From NCBI GenBank assembly GCA_902496125.1, contig CABUZU010000105.1, forward strand, positions 1-6,874: DNA of 6,874 nucleotides. The letters run 5' to 3'. A program made the translations under genes and the position numbers. A model generated the notes under the pieces. That model saw nothing but the letters and a program-made list of their open reading frames with translations, searched no databases and was not told the DNA's origin. Of the stretch, positions 1-6,055 are shown piece after piece. Numbering within the stretch: the first letter of the stretch is position 1; the number at the start of each line of letters is the position of its first letter. Source of the DNA: an uncultured Lachnospiraceae bacterium (GTDB lineage: Bacteria > Bacillota > Clostridia > Lachnospirales > Lachnospiraceae).

Positions 1-3
1 CAT
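1..3 (-). CDS. Possible start codon of the next spoVA gene (spoVAC?), cut by window edge
   Basis: On the minus strand the last three bases of the window read ATG, preceded by AGGA with a 6-nt gap, 26 nt after the spoVAB stop codon. That is a plausible ribosome binding site and start for the next gene of the operon. In spore formers spoVAB is normally followed by spoVAC, so that is the inferred identity, but no coding sequence beyond the first codon is visible. It could equally be a chance ATG. Confidence 0.3.
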
Positions 4-29
4 ATAAATTCCTATTGTCAAGATGGGAA

Positions 30-437
30 TTAAAAATTATGGTAAAAATATATAAATGCACCAATCATTTTCCCAATTGCTATAGATAATATCACATATT
101 GAACGCCTTTTTTCATCCGTGTGTTGCGAATAACCACAGGTATTGTATCAATCGTCTCTGCCAAAGACATAATCAGACACCCTACAAAAATACCTGAAAA
201 TATACCAAAAATCGAAGTCGCAATATTATTAAAGTAAATTCTAGGTTCTGCTAAATTTATATAATTTCCAACTGCTGCCCCAACCACAATGCAATCCTCA
301 TACAATCGAATGTGTTTTTTTGTTCCTGTCTTCCCTGCAATTCTTGTTAATACTCCAACCGTTGTAAGGAAAGCAAAAACTCCCGCTGCAATTACGGCTC
401 CTGCACTAAATCCAATCATCACTTGCAATAGATTCAT
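30..437 (-). CDS. spoVAB: Stage V sporulation protein AB (SpoVAB)
   Basis: A 135-residue, strongly hydrophobic protein recognised as SpoVAB by length, membrane pattern and its position directly after SpoVAA. Likely membrane segments lie at about residues 5-30, 47-64, 73-93 and 111-131. Between the last two is the loop SLAETIDTIPVVIRN (91-105), which resembles the conserved Ala-Glu...Ile-Pro stretch I associate with this family. In Bacillus the SpoVA proteins act in the forespore inner membrane in uptake of Ca-dipicolinic acid during sporulation and its release on germination; the individual role of SpoVAB is not settled. The start codon overlaps the spoVAA stop (ATGA, 434-437), suggesting translational coupling. 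An AAGGAG sits at 448-453, 10 nt upstream. The gene ends in TAA with no terminator before the window edge, so the operon probably continues. Confidence 0.88.
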   Translation of the reverse strand: MNLLQVMIGFSAGAVIAAGVFAFLTTVGVLTRIAGKTGTKKHIRLYEDCIVVGAAVGNYINLAEPRIYFNNIATSIFGIFSGIFVGCLIMSLAETIDTIPVVIRNTRMKKGVQYVILSIAIGKMIGAFIYFYHNF

Positions 438-1042
438 TCTTTCTGTTCTCCTTCATTTGCAATTAACGTTTTGCAGATATCATCTTGATAAAGCTTCATT
501 TGAACTTCAATCGGGGTCGGGTCTTCTGTTACCTTTGCTTTACTAAAATGGTTAAAAAACACTAAAATTCCAACTGGCAATCCCACCATATAAGAAGCCT
601 TCATCACTGACATTCCCTCAGGCTTCGTCCCTGTCAAAAGTAAGGTCAATGTATCAAATATATTGCTGACATCGCCATCATTATTAAATGTCATAATCGC
701 AAATGCTGCGCCAATAAAAGACATCAAACAGACAAAACCTGTCTTTAGAAATTCTAATATTTTATTTTGTTTTTCTTCTTTTACATACAAAACAACAACA
801 TCATCTTGACCAAAACTTTCTAATTCACAATCGGAAAATGCAGTCTTTACTTCTCTAATAATCTTAAGTACCGATACAACCTTTCTTTCATTTTTTTTAC
901 CATCTAAGATATAAACTTGGATATCCTTACATTTTCTTTCTACTTCTTTATCTAGACACCATACCGTTGCCACATCTTTAATATAAACTTCTTTTCTATT
1001 CACTTTACAACTTTGCTTTAATTTTATATAAATCGTATTCAT
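434..1042 (-). CDS. spoVAA: Stage V sporulation protein AA (SpoVAA)
   Basis: A 202-residue protein matching SpoVAA in length (Bacillus SpoVAA is about 200 aa), in its soluble N-terminal half of about 95 residues, and in two membrane segments at about 98-119 and 148-164. The C-terminal DPTPIEVQMKLYQDD stretch (174-188) is the most SpoVA-like part. It belongs to the spore inner-membrane dipicolinate transport system. The start MNTIYIKL fits the family's usual N-terminus, so the start is probably right even though no Shine-Dalgarno sequence is found in the 29 nt after the sigF stop codon. That gap contains a sigma-G-like promoter (1049-1077) that would give a transcript starting at or next to this ATG. 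The gene ends overlapping spoVAB by 4 nt. Confidence 0.9.
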   Translation of the reverse strand: MNTIYIKLKQSCKVNRKEVYIKDVATVWCLDKEVERKCKDIQVYILDGKKNERKVVSVLKIIREVKTAFSDCELESFGQDDVVVLYVKEEKQNKILEFLKTGFVCLMSFIGAAFAIMTFNNDGDVSNIFDTLTLLLTGTKPEGMSVMKASYMVGLPVGILVFFNHFSKAKVTEDPTPIEVQMKLYQDDICKTLIANEGEQKE

Positions 1043-1048
1043 AAATAG

Positions 1049-1077
1049 TATTATTCGTATTTTTTTACAATTTATAC
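1049..1077 (-). promoter_or_regulatory. Candidate forespore (sigma-G-like) promoter for spoVAA
   Basis: On the minus strand GTATA (1077-1073) is followed after 17 nt by AATAATA (1055-1049). This compares with the known Bacillus sigma-G pattern of GHATR, about 17-18 nt, then CATAHTA: 5/5 in the -35 and 6/7 in the -10, missing only the first C. The -35 overlaps the sigF stop codon (1074-1072). The expected transcription start, 6-7 nt past the -10, is at about 1042, which is the A of the spoVAA start codon. In B. subtilis the spoVA operon, also just downstream of sigF, is sigma-G controlled, which makes the site biologically sensible. The region is very AT-rich, so chance similarity is a real alternative. 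Confidence 0.45.
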
Positions 1078-1797
1078 CTTTTCATCCATTTGTCCCCTCA
1101 TTGCTTTTAAGATTTTTTTCTCCATCCTCGAAACCTGTACCTGAGAAATTCCTAAGGTTTTAGCAATCTCCGTTTGCGTTTTATCCTGATAATAACGCAT
1201 AACAATAAGTTGTTTCTCCTTTTCATCTAGACTCTCTACCATCTGATTTACAACCATTCGATTAATTAACTCTTCACACTCATTTTTCTCAGATTCTAAT
1301 CGATCCATCAAATGAATTTCACTGCCATCTCCTTGATAAATCGTTTTATGAAGAGATTCTATTTCCGCACCTGAATCAAGTGCTACTGCTAATTCTTCTG
1401 TGCAAATCCCAAGTGCCTTTGCTAGTTCTTCTACTGTCGGCTCCCTACCTAATACTTTATTTAACCGTTCTCTTTCAATCCTTGCCTTTAATGATTGTTC
1501 CTTTAACGACCGACTCACTTTAATCATTCCATCATCTCGTAAAAACCGCTTAATTTCTCCTGCAATCATTGGAACTGCATATGTGGAGAATTTTACATCA
1601 TAAGAAAAATCAAATTTATCAATTGCCTTTAACAGACCAATACTTCCAATTTGAAACAAATCTTCTAACTCTTGTCCTCTACCTACAAATCTTTTTACTA
1701 CATTCCAAATTAGTCCTGTATTTTCTTCTACTAGTTTTTCCTTCGCCTTTTCATCTCCCTGATGTGCCAATTGAATTAAATATAATGGATCGTTCAT
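1072..1797 (-). CDS. sigF: RNA polymerase sigma-F factor (SpoIIAC)
   Basis: A 241-residue sigma-70 family factor, the first forespore-specific sigma factor of sporulation. Region 2 spans about 20-90 and includes the core-binding stretch around ELEDLFQIGSIGLLKAIDKF (43-62) and FSTYAVPMIAGEIKRF (70-85). Region 3 covers about 95-150. Region 4 covers about 185-235, with the helix-turn-helix TQTEIAKTLGISQVQVSRME (207-226). It lacks region 1.1, as sporulation sigma factors do. Identity as sigma-F rather than sigma-G rests on its position straight after spoIIAA and spoIIAB. The protein should be held inactive by the SpoIIAB dimer until SpoIIAA is dephosphorylated. The start is MNDP: GGAGG lies 7 nt upstream. 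An overlapping ATG 4 nt earlier is in another frame. The gap to spoIIAB is 18 nt. Confidence 0.96.
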   Translation of the reverse strand: MNDPLYLIQLAHQGDEKAKEKLVEENTGLIWNVVKRFVGRGQELEDLFQIGSIGLLKAIDKFDFSYDVKFSTYAVPMIAGEIKRFLRDDGMIKVSRSLKEQSLKARIERERLNKVLGREPTVEELAKALGICTEELAVALDSGAEIESLHKTIYQGDGSEIHLMDRLESEKNECEELINRMVVNQMVESLDEKEKQLIVMRYYQDKTQTEIAKTLGISQVQVSRMEKKILKAMRGQMDEKV

Positions 1798-1815
1798 TCA
1801 TTGACCTCCAAGGCT

Positions 1816-2226
1816 TTACGAAAATGTTTTTACTAAGGTTACTGTCGTTCCTTCTTGTGGCTTAGACTCTACCTTTAAATCATCGGTAAAAGATTGCATA
1901 AATGTAAATCCCATTCCCGACCTTTCCATCTCCGGTTTTGAAGTATAAAATGGTGTCATTGCAAGAGCTAAATCGCAAATTCCTTTGCCGAAATCCTTAA
2001 TTTTAATGATTACTGTTCTTTCTTCTATATTTCCTTCTATCACAATTTTTCCTTCATCCTTTTCATAAGCATGAATGATACAATTTGTTATCGCCTCAGA
2101 AACTGCTGTCTTTAAATCTTCCATTTCATCGACAATCGGATCTAATCTCATAATATAAGCAGATACTACAATTCTTACAAACTGTTCATTCCTTGAATCG
2201 CTCATAATTTCTAAATAAAATCCCAT
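1816..2226 (-). CDS. spoIIAB: Anti-sigma-F factor / SpoIIAA serine kinase (SpoIIAB)
   Basis: A 136-residue GHKL-fold ATP-binding protein. It binds sigma-F and keeps it inactive, and it phosphorylates the anti-anti-sigma factor SpoIIAA. Visible motifs: N box SEAITN (43-48), with E44 as the likely catalytic base and N48 as the Mg ligand; G1 box DFGKG (78-82); G2 box SGMGF (103-107). The segment NEQFVR (13-18) corresponds to the NE..R stretch of the Bacillus protein whose arginine contacts both partners. All key residues are present, so the kinase should be active. The start ATG lies 1 nt after the spoIIAA stop, with AAGGAG 7 nt upstream, which implies coupled translation and near-matched expression of the two antagonists. 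It is a cytosolic protein. Confidence 0.96.
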   Translation of the reverse strand: MGFYLEIMSDSRNEQFVRIVVSAYIMRLDPIVDEMEDLKTAVSEAITNCIIHAYEKDEGKIVIEGNIEERTVIIKIKDFGKGICDLALAMTPFYTSKPEMERSGMGFTFMQSFTDDLKVESKPQEGTTVTLVKTFS

Positions 2227-2227
2227 A

Positions 2228-2536
2228 CTAATTCTCCTTCCATTCTTTTACTAACGCAGTAAGCCCTGCAATTTCTAACATTCGATAAATTCTTTCACTT
2301 GCATTTTCTATATAAACTTCTCCTCCTAAAAACTTCATTCTCTTATATCGTCCAAGTAAGATTCCAATTCCCGAACTATCCATAAATTTAGTAAACGAAA
2401 AATCAAAAATCATTGCTTTTAATTGATATTGCCTTAAAAAACAATCCGTATCTTCAATTAAATGAATACTGTTATGATGGTCGAATTGTTCTGGTAATAC
2501 AACATATAAATTTTTTCCTTCCATTTCATATTTCAT
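2228..2536 (-). CDS. spoIIAA: Anti-sigma-F factor antagonist (SpoIIAA)
   Basis: A 102-residue STAS-domain protein. Its unphosphorylated form pulls SpoIIAB off sigma-F; SpoIIAB phosphorylates it and the phosphatase SpoIIE (not in this window) reactivates it. The phosphorylation loop MDSSGIG lies at 52-58, with S55 matching Bacillus Ser58. Length fits the family (about 117 aa in Bacillus, slightly longer). I place the start at MKYEMEGK (ATG at 2536-2534), with a full AGGAGG at 2549-2544 and a 7-nt gap. The open frame continues upstream to 2620, but those extra 28 codons run through the terminator-like hairpin and the end of the preceding gene and do not resemble a STAS N-terminus. It is the first gene of the spoIIA cluster and is followed 1 nt later by spoIIAB. 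Confidence 0.95.
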   Translation of the reverse strand: MKYEMEGKNLYVVLPEQFDHHNSIHLIEDTDCFLRQYQLKAMIFDFSFTKFMDSSGIGILLGRYKRMKFLGGEVYIENASERIYRMLEIAGLTALVKEWKEN

Positions 2537-2543
2537 TTTCCTG

Positions 2544-2549
2544 CCTCCT
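2544..2549 (-). promoter_or_regulatory. Ribosome binding site that fixes the spoIIAA start
   Basis: A perfect AGGAGG lies 7 nt upstream of the ATG at 2536. It rules in the short, 102-residue form of SpoIIAA over the longer open frame from 2620. Only three bases separate it from the T tract of the upstream hairpin, so a transcript that terminates there stops just short of the spoIIAA ribosome binding site. Confidence 0.85.
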
Positions 2550-2552
2550 AAC

Positions 2553-2583
2553 AAAAAAGAGGTTGCAATTTGCAACCTCTTTT
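2553..2583 (-). terminator. Intrinsic terminator or attenuator between the TPR gene and spoIIAA
   Basis: On the minus strand a perfect inverted repeat, AGAGGTTGCA (2580-2571) and TGCAACCTCT (2567-2558), encloses the 3-nt loop AAT. Three more A-T pairs extend the stem to 13 bp. The 3' arm runs into six T residues (2558-2553), the classic shape of a factor-independent terminator. It begins 5 nt after the stop codon of the TPR gene and ends just before the spoIIAA ribosome binding site. It could also work weakly in the + direction (four T on that side), but no rightward gene ends here. It either ends the folC/TPR transcript or allows partial read-through into spoIIA. Confidence 0.85.
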
Positions 2584-2588
2584 GTACA

Positions 2589-3953
2589 CTACCTTCTATA
2601 AATTTTTGCTTGTTTTCCATAGAATGTATTTGGATATTCTTTTATTAACTTATCATAATATTCATTCGCCGTATCCTTCTGTCTTGAATTGTGATAGCAC
2701 AACGCTAACCAATAAATACATCTTGGATTATCAGAATTAATTTCTAAACATGCTAAATAATACGGAATTGCTTCTTGATAATTACGCTTTTTATATAATT
2801 TTGTTGCACGGTCATACAACTGATCTTCTGCATTCGCTGAAAACTCTTCTTTTAACGAATCATATACTCTTCGATAAACAGAATCATTGACATCTTTTCT
2901 TTTTAGCTTACTAAATGAAGTATAAGCACCAAGATAGTCATCATCAATAAAATTCTTTAGACAATTTAACATATTGTCATAAGTATCAATAATACCATTC
3001 TTTGAGGTATAACCCTCTAATGTCTTTTCTGCATTCGCTTTTGCTTCTGTCAATTCATTTATTTGCGTATTTAAGTTTACAATCTCCGTATCCTTTGCTG
3101 AAAGCTGATTACTATAAACAGCAATGGAATCATTACTACTTTGTACCATTTGTTGTTTAACTGATGGGAAGAACACAAGCCACATTGCCATTCCACCAAG
3201 TAAAATACCAGTAAAAATATAAACGCAGCTTTTCATCAACCCAATTGGCATTCCACCAGGTGGAGAAAATGAACCATTCTTAATTTTATCTAAATGACCT
3301 TCTTCTCTTTTAATTTCTCGTTCTTCTCTCTTATCTGTCGTTGTACCAAAATCTGCAATTTCTGCCAAATAATAATTAACTAACGGATTTTCAATATCTA
3401 TTTGTGCAGCTGCCTTCAATGCACGTTTTGCACGAAGATATTTTTTCTCCTGTATAAACATTAACGCAATTAAACACTGAGCTTTTACAAACTTGGGATT
3501 TAATTCCAATGATTTTTTTATCTGTATCATTGCAATATCGAAACTCTTCGTATGCAAAGAATACAACGCTTGATTGTACTTCTCAACTGCTTCACGCATC
3601 TGATTACTTCCACTTCTTGCATTTAATTCTTCTAAGTAGCTACTTGCTTGATTATTTTCCGGTTGATAATAAACACTAATCTGCCACTGACCTTCTGCTT
3701 GTCCAATTTCTCCTAATTCATAATAAACAAGACCTAATAAATTTCTAGCATCGGTATGTCTTTTATCGTATTTCAAACATTCTAATAACTCATTTTTTGC
3801 AACTGTAAGTCTTCTAAGTGAAGCTGCCTTAAGTCCTTGGTTATAATGTCCATTTGCAAGTAACATCACTTGAACATATAAAGAAGTATCGGTCTTACAT
3901 GAAGGGCATTTACTTGAAGTTGCAATTTCATGTCCGCAATTATAACACTTCAT
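2589..3953 (-). CDS. Membrane-anchored zinc-ribbon and TPR protein, function unknown
   Basis: A 454-residue protein with a clear layered architecture but no assignable activity. Residues 3-19 form a zinc ribbon with two CxxC knuckles (C3, C6, C16, C19). Residues 20-200 are helical repeats resembling TPRs, for example 34-66, 67-100, 123-153 and 157-190. A highly charged linker (205-225, rich in K, R and E) precedes one membrane helix at about 239-262. A probable coiled coil follows at about 268-315. Residues 375-450 hold further TPR-like repeats (YDRATKLYKKRNYQEAIPYY at 380-399 begins one). The positive linker suggests the zinc ribbon and first repeats are cytosolic and the C-terminal repeats lie outside the membrane; this is an inference. 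It is likely a scaffold for protein contacts. The ribosome binding site overlaps the stop of the preceding microprotein gene (AAGGTGG, 7 nt from ATG), and a terminator follows 5 nt after its TAG stop. Confidence 0.85.
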   Translation of the reverse strand: MKCYNCGHEIATSSKCPSCKTDTSLYVQVMLLANGHYNQGLKAASLRRLTVAKNELLECLKYDKRHTDARNLLGLVYYELGEIGQAEGQWQISVYYQPENNQASSYLEELNARSGSNQMREAVEKYNQALYSLHTKSFDIAMIQIKKSLELNPKFVKAQCLIALMFIQEKKYLRAKRALKAAAQIDIENPLVNYYLAEIADFGTTTDKREEREIKREEGHLDKIKNGSFSPPGGMPIGLMKSCVYIFTGILLGGMAMWLVFFPSVKQQMVQSSNDSIAVYSNQLSAKDTEIVNLNTQINELTEAKANAEKTLEGYTSKNGIIDTYDNMLNCLKNFIDDDYLGAYTSFSKLKRKDVNDSVYRRVYDSLKEEFSANAEDQLYDRATKLYKKRNYQEAIPYYLACLEINSDNPRCIYWLALCYHNSRQKDTANEYYDKLIKEYPNTFYGKQAKIYRR

Positions 3954-3965
3954 TCCTTCACCACC

Positions 3966-4097
3966 TTATTTCTTTTGTGTCAATTCTAGGATAATATCCA
4001 TAATATCTGCTTTTTTCTTCTCCGCTTCTTTATTGATCTCAGGTTCCGCCTCTTTACTAGGTGTAAATTTCTTTAATTCTTCTTCAAAATCTAGCAT
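3966..4097 (-). CDS. 43-residue charged microprotein between folC and the TPR gene
   Basis: A short open frame starting MLDFEEELKKFTPSKE and ending DIILELTQKK. It starts 1 nt after the folC stop (stop TAA, one T, then ATG), with GAGG 8 nt before the ATG, and ends 12 nt before the TPR gene, whose ribosome binding site overlaps its stop. That tight packing and the good ribosome binding site are the case for it being a real gene. The peptide is very polar: 12 acidic and 9 lysine residues out of 43. It has a short acidic N-terminal helix motif (3-10) and an amphipathic C-terminal helix (about 30-40); there are no cysteines, signal peptide or membrane segment. I recall similar short proteins beginning MLDFEEELKKF at this location in Lachnospiraceae, but cannot verify that here. 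Function unknown; it may bind the neighbouring TPR protein. Confidence 0.75.
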   Translation of the reverse strand: MLDFEEELKKFTPSKEAEPEINKEAEKKKADIMDIILELTQKK

Positions 4098-4098
4098 A

Positions 4099-5388
4099 TT
4101 ATTTTCCTCTTTTCTCAATTAGTTCCATAATGCTTCCTGCTAAGTATAAACTTCCAGCAATGAATACATAGTCATCTGGTTTCTTTTCTGACAATATTTC
4201 ATCAAAAGCATGTTCAATTCCTGGACACACTACTACATCGCCTTTATAATATTTCTTTAACTGATTTGCTAAAATCTCGACACCTAACTGTCTGTCATTT
4301 TCAATTTCAGTTAAATAAATTTTAGCAAAATCAGCTTCCTTACCAATATGTCTTGCCATTAAATCCACATCTTTTTCTTTCACAGCAGAAAACAACAATA
4401 ATTTTCTTCCATTACAATAGACGGTATTTACTGTCTCTACGAATTTAGCAATACCATCTTCATTATGAGCTCCATCAATGAATACTCCAGGTAAAACCTG
4501 TTGCATACGACCTGGCCATTTAGTCTTTAACAGACCTTCTTTTACTTGTTGTCTTTGCTCCTTAGTCTGCAAATATCCTAGCTGTTCCATAACAGCAAGT
4601 GCAATCATCGTATTCACTGCTTGATATTTTGCAATAAATGGAATCGTTACCTTATCCCCTGCCATGATTCCTTGTTTAATTAAAAAGGTTAATTTACCGT
4701 CCACACAAGACTCAATTTCACAATATGCACCATCTACTGGCGTGGAATGTGCATTCATCTTTTTAGCTTCTGCTTCCACTACCTTTGCAACTTTAGGATT
4801 GGTCGAATCATAAACAACCGGACAATTCTCCTTAATAATACCCGCTTTTGCATAGGCAATTTCCTCAATGGTATTTCCAAGGATTTCTACATGGTCAAAG
4901 CTTACCGATACAATGACACTACATTCTGGCTTTTCAATTGCATTGGTTCCATCCATTCGACCACCAAGACCTACTTCTAAAATTACATAGTCTAAATTTT
5001 CTTTTGAGAAAATATCCATACCCATTGCAAAAAGATATTCAAAGTAGTTCATCTCTCCTAAATTTTTGCAACTTTCTTTTACATGTAAATAAGAATTTAA
5101 AAATTTCTCATCTGAAACTGGAACATCATTAATCTTAATTCTTTCATTCATCTTAATTAAATGAGGAGAAGTAAACGTTCCTACTTTAAATCCTTGTGCC
5201 ATCAACATATTCGTTAAAAACGCACAAACAGAACCCTTACCATTCGTTCCTGCAACATGAATGATTTTTAACGAACGGTCCGGTCTTCCAATTGCCTCTA
5301 AAACACTTGCTGTATGAGCTACAGATGGTGCTTTTAAAAACTTTGGTATATTGTTAATTGCCTCTATGGCATCTTCATAGGTAAACAT
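4099..5388 (-). CDS. folC: Folylpolyglutamate synthase / dihydrofolate synthase (FolC)
   Basis: A 429-residue Mur-ligase-family enzyme. FolC adds glutamate to folates using ATP and, in many bacteria, also joins glutamate to dihydropteroate to make dihydrofolate. Visible motifs: P loop HVAGTNGKGS (44-53); TSPHL (73-77); EVGLGGRMDGTNA (138-150); the SFDHVEILGNTIEEIAYAKA segment (163-182), with K181 at the usual position of the modified lysine; WPGRMQ (291-296); and DGAHN (305-309), followed by the C-terminal domain. Length is typical (about 420-440). I start it at MFTYEDAI (ATG at 5388) because AAAGG lies 8 nt upstream. The open frame reaches 5442, but those 18 extra codons overlap the end of the yigZ gene and have no family resemblance. 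It sits 13 nt after yigZ and 1 nt before the microprotein gene, clearly within one operon. Whether it has both activities cannot be read from sequence. Confidence 0.96.
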   Translation of the reverse strand: MFTYEDAIEAINNIPKFLKAPSVAHTASVLEAIGRPDRSLKIIHVAGTNGKGSVCAFLTNMLMAQGFKVGTFTSPHLIKMNERIKINDVPVSDEKFLNSYLHVKESCKNLGEMNYFEYLFAMGMDIFSKENLDYVILEVGLGGRMDGTNAIEKPECSVIVSVSFDHVEILGNTIEEIAYAKAGIIKENCPVVYDSTNPKVAKVVEAEAKKMNAHSTPVDGAYCEIESCVDGKLTFLIKQGIMAGDKVTIPFIAKYQAVNTMIALAVMEQLGYLQTKEQRQQVKEGLLKTKWPGRMQQVLPGVFIDGAHNEDGIAKFVETVNTVYCNGRKLLLFSAVKEKDVDLMARHIGKEADFAKIYLTEIENDRQLGVEILANQLKKYYKGDVVVCPGIEHAFDEILSEKKPDDYVFIAGSLYLAGSIMELIEKRGK

Positions 5389-5401
5389 AGTCTTTTCCTT
5401 T

Positions 5402-6055
5402 CTACGCATCAAATATTGTATATTCTCCATCAATTTTAGCAAAATAAACTTCTTTAATAAACGAAACAGGTACTTTAGCTGAGGTTGCTTCTATAACCTG
5501 ACTTTCAAATTGTCCTTTTTTCTCTATAGGTACTAAAAATTTCATTGTAGCATTCTCAGTATATTCTGTCGATAAAATTGGAATCTGTAAGCTTCCACAA
5601 ATATATTGTAGCTTTCCTATCCAATTATAATCACAAGTAAGTTCTGCTTCCCATGCAGATTTTTTCTCAATCACTACACTTGCCAAAAGACCTGCTTTTG
5701 TGCTACGTGAATAAGCTCTAACAAGCCCTCCCGTGCCCAATAAAGTACCGCCAAAATACCTCGTTACAACAACGCATACATTACAAAGTTCTTCACCAAC
5801 AATAACATCTAGCATCGGTTTTCCTGCTGTGCCTTGTGGTTCTCCATCATCGCTACATCGTAAACTTGGATTTTCCTTACCAATTACATAAGCAAAACAA
5901 TTATGTCTTGCATCCCAGTACTTTTTCTTTGTCTTCTCAATAAAAGCAAGAGCTTCTTCCTCAGTCTCTACCGCTTCAACTGTTGCAATAAAACGCGATT
6001 TTTTTTCAACAATCTCATCTTCACCGCCTAAGTATACGGTCTTATAATCCTTCAT
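5402..6055 (-). CDS. yigZ: YigZ / IMPACT-family protein
   Basis: A 217-residue member of the UPF0029/IMPACT family, close to the usual bacterial length (about 205-215; YigZ in E. coli, YvyE in Bacillus). The N-terminal domain carries the family signatures DARHNCFAY (48-56), SDDGEPQGTAGKPML (68-82) and, in one continuous block at 95-116, VTRYFGG...LGTGGLVRAYS. The C-terminal part (about 136-192) corresponds to the ferredoxin-like DUF1949 domain. Eukaryotic IMPACT regulates the GCN2 kinase through a separate RWD domain that is absent here. The bacterial function is not established, although a link to nucleic acid or translation factors has been proposed. Its start overlaps the stop of the upstream 79-aa gene (ATGA), suggesting coupled translation. 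It is a soluble cytosolic protein. Its pairing with folC is positional only. Confidence 0.93.
   Translation of the reverse strand: MKDYKTVYLGGEDEIVEKKSRFIATVEAVETEEEALAFIEKTKKKYWDARHNCFAYVIGKENPSLRCSDDGEPQGTAGKPMLDVIVGEELCNVCVVVTRYFGGTLLGTGGLVRAYSRSTKAGLLASVVIEKKSAWEAELTCDYNWIGKLQYICGSLQIPILSTEYTENATMKFLVPIEKKGQFESQVIEATSAKVPVSFIKEVYFAKIDGEYTIFDA

Noticed and set aside
289..546. Plus-strand open frame of 85 codons over spoVAB/spoVAA
   Set aside because: It is antisense to two well-recognised genes and has no family resemblance. The same reasoning removes the plus-strand frames at 1400-1603, 1569-1865, 2413-2601, 4747-4980 and 4938-5132.
1043..1071. Terminator between sigF and spoVAA
   Set aside because: The gap is AT-rich with a short run of T on the plus strand, but no stable GC-containing hairpin is present.
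2126..2140. Spo0A-box-like TTGTCGATG within spoIIAB
   Set aside because: It lies deep in a conserved coding region with no promoter beside it; a match of this quality is expected by chance.
2476..2486. Spo0A-box-like TGGTCGAAT within spoIIAA
   Set aside because: It is only a partial match, downstream of the spoIIAA start, and encodes conserved SpoIIAA residues; no nearby promoter.
2537..2620. Extended N-terminus of SpoIIAA starting at 2620
   Set aside because: The extra 28 codons cross the terminator hairpin and overlap the TPR gene end; a perfect AGGAGG sits before ATG 2536, which gives a normal STAS N-terminus.
2660..2680. Sigma-H-like -35 (GAAGGATAC) inside the TPR gene as the spoIIA promoter
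   Set aside because: The -35 match is good, but the nearby GAAT -10 motifs are far too close and none lies at the required 11-12 nt spacing, so no full promoter can be supported.
5389..5442. Extended N-terminus of FolC starting at 5442
   Set aside because: It overlaps the 3' end of yigZ, lacks a ribosome binding site and adds residues unlike the family; ATG 5388 has a good site.
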